Shown in pieces: positions 19,171-22,884 of a DNA stretch of 22,884 nt (position 1 is its first letter; each line of letters starts with the position of its first letter). Under the pieces are notes generated by a model. The model ran no database searches and was not told where the DNA came from. It saw only the letters and a list, made by a program, of their open reading frames with translations. This DNA comes from Zygnema cylindricum (Eukaryota; Streptophyta; Zygnematophyceae; Zygnematales; Zygnemataceae): contig JBBHKE010001107.1 of the NCBI GenBank assembly GCA_037447655.1, positions 93,700 to 116,583 on the forward strand, in the 5' to 3' direction. The position numbers and the translations under genes were made by a program.

Positions 19171-21365
19171 ATGGAGAAAAACATCCTCGCTTCCCTTAAA
19201 ACTACAATCCAAAACGAACTTCGAAAATCAAAAAATGTTAAAATTGCTCAGTATTACCTTGTGAAAGAAAGGAGGGCCACTTTAAATTGTTGGAAAAAAT
19301 TTGAGCATGTCTATGAAGTTAGAACATCAAACAAATACATGGTAAAGGGGGCAGGTTTTGTAGCTTGTAATACATGTTTCATAGTTTATCAATACAAGTC
19401 AGCAAACGGTACGTCAACAATCAATACTCACACATGTTTAGATTCGGCCGACATGGATAATTCAAGAGGACTTCTTCATAAATTTCTTTCAAAAACGGAG
19501 GCGAAAACGAGTGACCGAAAAAAATTTGCGAAAATGGTGGCGTTGATGTATTGTGAGGACTTTCGACCATTTTCAATAGTCGACGATTCAGGTATGATTT
19601 ATTTTAAATTCTATTTAAGATGGCTTCAGTGTAAATGTCATTATAACTTGTTTTATTCATAAATTTATAAATTTGAGCTTTGTTTGTCATGATATTGTTT
19701 TTTATTTGTTTTTCCATACAAAAAAAATCATTTCGTCAAAAACCTTCTTTATTAATCATGGTTAGTACTTGTACGATATTTTCTTATTGTTTTTTTTGTT
19801 TTTTTCCCCAGGTTTTCAAGCATTTTGTCAAGCATTGTTTGATGTTGGTGTTTTGTCCAACAAAAGTGTTGACATCGACCAACTACTCTCGTCCATCAAT
19901 AGTGTAGAAAACTACATTATATCTTCTGCAAAAGATATTCGTAGTTTGATCATCCCAAACTTAGAGAAAATATTGATAACAATATTTTTGTCGCATTCAC
20001 GACCGATCTCTGGACCGAGACAATAAAAAAAACCTCATTCATGTCAGTAACCGCTCATTTTATTGACAATGAATTTGAACTTCATGCACGGACGCTTAAA
20101 GTCGATTATTTTCCGGAGGACAAACACACTGCGGAAAATGTTTTAACGGCTTCCAAAATTTGTTTGACCAATTTTGAAATGTCCGTTGTCATGACTAGTA
20201 GTGGCTCTAACATATGTGCGACTGAAGGTGTGCCGAGTATGTTTACTTGGATACCTTGCGCGGACTATAAAATTGCAACAATTGTGACAACGATCTTGAA
20301 TAAGAGCGGAACTTCCAAAAAAGGCAAATACGATGTAGAAGTTCTTGATTTTTTTGATCTAATTGACGCGTGGAAATCATTGGTCACGTTTTTCAAATAG
20401 AGTAATTTACAAAATCTTTTGAAAAACACTTTGAAACAAAAAAACGCAACGCGGTGGAATTCTTCGCTCCGAATGCTTAAGAGTATTTCCGATGCATTCA
20501 ATGAGATAGGGCCAATCGCTCAAGCAAAAAATAAAATGATACTTTTGCTTCTATCGATAAGACTCACCTTACCGAACTTATATGATTTTTGGAAAGGTTC
20601 CAAGAAGCGACCCTAAAATTGGAAAAACTCAAAGAACCAACTTTACATTTGGTTTTGTTTGAACTATCGTCTCTCCATAACCATTGTAAGATAAGAAAAA
20701 CATCTTACAATGACGGTGAAAAAGAATGCCCCGCCGATTCCCTAAACTTGCAAAAATTGAAACAACTTTTTGTGAAATTTGCACTACCGAAGTGGGGCCT
20801 TCATGAGTATCATATTGTCGCGGCTCTCTTAGATCCCCGACAAAAACAAAAGCTTGAAATAATTGGGGTATCGAAAACCGAAATTGAAAGCGCAAGGGTC
20901 AAACTTCGAGAACTCGCAAACGACCTCGGTGATGACGTTGATTTCGGTAGTCCTCAACGTATCACAAAAAAACGAAAAACATCGCAAAGTAAAGACGGTT
21001 TCCACAATTTTTTTGGTGAGAGCGATGAGGAAAATGAGGTTCTTATTACCACCGACAAAAAAACAATCGTTAACGACGAAATGAAACGTTAATTTGATTT
21101 AAAATTAACCAACGACGAAAGGTTGAACTTTAACATACTTGAATGGTGGAAAAAAAAATCAAATGTACGTGCGAAAGATGGAGGATTTCCTATTCTAGCC
21201 GGTGTTGCTAAATCTATTATAGCTATTCCGGCTTCTAGCTCTATGTCCGAATGCAATTTTTCGGATGCCGGGAACACGATAACAAAGAAGAGGAGCTCAC
21301 TGGCTGCTTCAATTGTTAGTGATCTTTTGTGTGTTAGATCCAACCGAGATATTTTAAATGCATAG
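19171..21365 (+). pseudogene. Broken hAT transposase gene (hobo/Hermes-like)
   Basis: hAT transposases cut and paste DNA in the nucleus. Exon 1 (19171-19591) encodes an N-terminus with a BED-like Cys/His cluster (ACNTCF...NTHTC). A 220-base GT-AG intron (19592-19811) follows, and exon 2 continues with GFQAFCQALFDVG. The FTTDLWTE motif of the catalytic core is at about 20006, TRWNSSLRML at about 20449, and the C-terminal hAT dimerisation region (ILEWWKKK, GFPILAGVAKSIIAIPASSS, TITKKRSSL) at 21129-21362. Breaks: a frameshift near 19970, an in-frame TAG at 20398-20400, a frameshift near 20588 and an in-frame TAA at 21090-21092. Between the breaks the reading frame is well kept, so decay is moderate. 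The order of motifs fits hobo/Hermes-type hAT proteins better than plant Ac types; this subgroup call is from memory of motifs, without a search. Confidence 0.88.
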
Positions 21366-22179
21366 TTTTTTATTTTGTTTTGTTTTCTGATTATTGTTAT
21401 GTTTTTGGTATTAGTTATCATGTTTTTTTTTCCTTTTAAATTTTTGATGTATTTCACAATTTTTCTAATGCTATTTTTTTTTTTTTAAACCGGAGTGCTT
21501 ATTTTCATCAAATTACCGAAGCGTCGTATGTATACCAAATTTAGATTTATAGATTTTTGTGTAGTTTTAAGTTTGAGGTTGAGAATTTGTACAATAGAGT
21601 CGAAAATAGAACGAGGTTATTATTTGTTTATTTCTATATTTGATACTACAAAATATTTTTTGTTTTTTTTGCTCACCACAATGTGTTTTTTGTCAATTGA
21701 TTTTCTATGTGAAAACTATGATTTTTTTTTTAAACATACATAATTGAAAATTTACCTTTTTTGCACAATTCATAACATAGTATCGTAGTCGAAAGAAAAA
21801 CCGTCCGAAAATTGTAGTGAAAAAAATAGATTTGCGAGAGAATAAACATTAATATAAGGGTTTAAGCATTAATCTAAGAGTTGCACGCAAAATTAGGAAC
21901 AAATCCCTTGAAGGAGGTGAATGTCGAGGATAAAAATTATTCGTAAAGGGAGATTTGCAAAAAGACAAAATAGTAAAAAGAAGAGGTACACGAGTTGTTT
22001 TTTTGCAAAGGGAGATGTACCACTACACCACTCATTGTTATTAGTATTAATAAGTCGCTACTACTTACAGTCGAAAATCACAAAATATAGTTAACAACAT
22101 TATTTAAATACGTGGACTATAACCCGTCACGTCTCCTTGCATTAAATAGTATTATTAATCATAATTTTCCAAGTACACT
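21366..22179. other. AT-rich stretch without a recognisable gene
   Basis: Downstream of the transposase relic, very rich in T-runs. One 82-codon ORF at 21495 is low-complexity and has no domain signal. Probably the 3' non-coding interior of the hAT element. Confidence 0.5.
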
Positions 22180-22410
22180 ACACCGCGAATCGTAATTAGC
22201 GTTATTAACGCTAATTCCATCACCAAGAATTTTGACCCAAAAACCTTAAAAAGAGTAAATAACTCTAAATTTTTCTTTACATTATTCAAGGTACTATTTG
22301 AATCAGCGTTAACAACTCTAGTATGGTGTCATTTTAAATAGTGTGGCTAACGTACAAAACTGTTCCTTCTTAACAAAAAAAGTACAAAAAATGGTTTAAT
22401 ACATGCCGTT
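22180..22410. mobile_element. Truncated MITE of the CACCGC family
   Basis: After TA at 22178-22179 it starts CACCGCGAATCGTAATTAGC, a near match to 521-540 and to the right end of 18281-18841. It includes TTTAAATAGTGTGGC (near 22335), as in the other two copies. No matching right end is found, so the downstream border is approximate. Confidence 0.6.
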
Positions 22411-22429
22411 ATGATGTACCTACGTTTTC

Positions 22430-22520
22430 ACAAACCGCGTAGTGCAAACGTCATAATGACGTGAAACTGTACGTTTTGACAGAATGCGTTTTTACAAACC
22501 ACGTAGTGAAAACGTCATAA
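22430..22520. repeat. Two-unit tandem repeat, 63-bp spacing
   Basis: acaaaccgcgtagtgcaaac followed by gtcataat recurs with two base changes 63 bases later. Non-coding. Confidence 0.75.
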
Positions 22521-22521
22521 T

Positions 22522-22665
22522 ACTTTGTACTCTTTGGTATCGTGGAAGTACGTGACATCATGATTAGCGTCGCAAATCTGACACGGTACTGTATTAACGT
22601 TATTCATTTCACAAATATTAGGGAACGCGACATTTCGTAATTGTTGGCTTATTCATACGTCGTAC
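22522..22665. repeat. Direct repeat flanking the transposase relic, right copy
   Basis: Counterpart of 18144-18280 plus 18844-18912, here uninterrupted by a MITE. Its presence on both sides of the transposase relic may reflect duplication within the element. Confidence 0.8.
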
Positions 22666-22884
22666 ATTGGTTAATTTTGTACTTTTTCGGTTACGGGCGG
22701 GCACGGTTAGTCGCGAGAAATCGAGATTCGGTTAATTTTTATTTTCGTAAACGCCGGTCGGTTAACGGTTAACAATTTGGCTGGCAAAAAAAAAAAAAGT
22801 TTTAGAATCATTAGCTGCGGGCTGGTTCAATACAGTGAGAGGTTTTAACAATTGGCAATTGGCTGGCCGCAAATGCTTTTATTT

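Larger units (their letters stand above)
17473..22783 (+). mobile_element. Proposed large hAT element carrying the transposase relic, right end outside or degraded
   Basis: It starts CAGAGGTCGCAAACGG, whose first 13 bases are the exact complement of the right end at 2543-2555. It continues with a subterminal region rich in ggtcggtt and ggttaac motifs. 22664-22783 matches the subterminal right region at 2355-2475, but similarity stops before the expected terminal bases, so the right end is lost or past the window. The transposase relic lies between them in the expected orientation. Later insertions: 17691-18129, 18281-18841 and from 22180. Assigning all parts to one element is inference. Confidence 0.5.

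Noticed and set aside
1-22884. tRNA, rRNA or other structured RNA genes
   Set aside because: No cloverleaf, A/B box pair or rRNA-like stretch was recognised by eye; a covariance-model scan would be decisive.

Overview
The window looks like nuclear DNA of a plant or other streptophyte. The reasons are two genes with GT-AG introns, a root-cap-family (plant cell-wall type) secreted protein, a small heat-shock protein (sHSP) with a plastid-type leader, and a dense layer of class II transposon relics. I could not pin down the species. There are two host genes that I believe and one decayed transposase gene; almost everything else is repeat-derived.

Layout. 1-1113: a promoter-like segment that recurs at 14213-14938. 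Here it is split by a 540-bp MITE with TA target duplication, and the second copy provides the empty site. 1637-3905: two hAT-type non-autonomous elements with 8-bp target duplications, plus the relic of a hAT right end. 4185-4420: a dispersed repeat. 4467-6242: a three-exon, heat-shock-factor-type sHSP gene on the + strand. 6252-8160: no gene, but a (CT)n tract and a decayed tandem repeat. 8161-14152: a nine-exon gene on the - strand. It encodes a 796-residue secreted protein with signal peptide, proline-rich heptads, two nearly identical pollen Ole e 1-like modules and a root-cap domain. A tandem duplication of about 2 kb, introns included, created the second Ole e 1 module. 14213-14938: the 5' flank of that gene, duplicated at the left edge of the window, so a paralogue may lie just outside. 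14939-16939: nested inverted-repeat elements without clear ends. 17056-22884: hAT terminal sequences that frame a broken hobo/Hermes-like hAT transposase gene (19171-21365), itself invaded by further MITEs and an LTR-like insert.

Most notable points: the Ole e 1/proline-rich/root-cap architecture and its intragenic duplication; an sHSP with a shortened alpha-crystallin domain, an acidic repeat tail and a cluster of ACGT-core (G-box-like) palindromes in its exons in several reading frames; heat-shock elements just upstream of that gene; a clean filled/empty-site pair for a MITE; and a nested hAT locus with matching terminal repeats.
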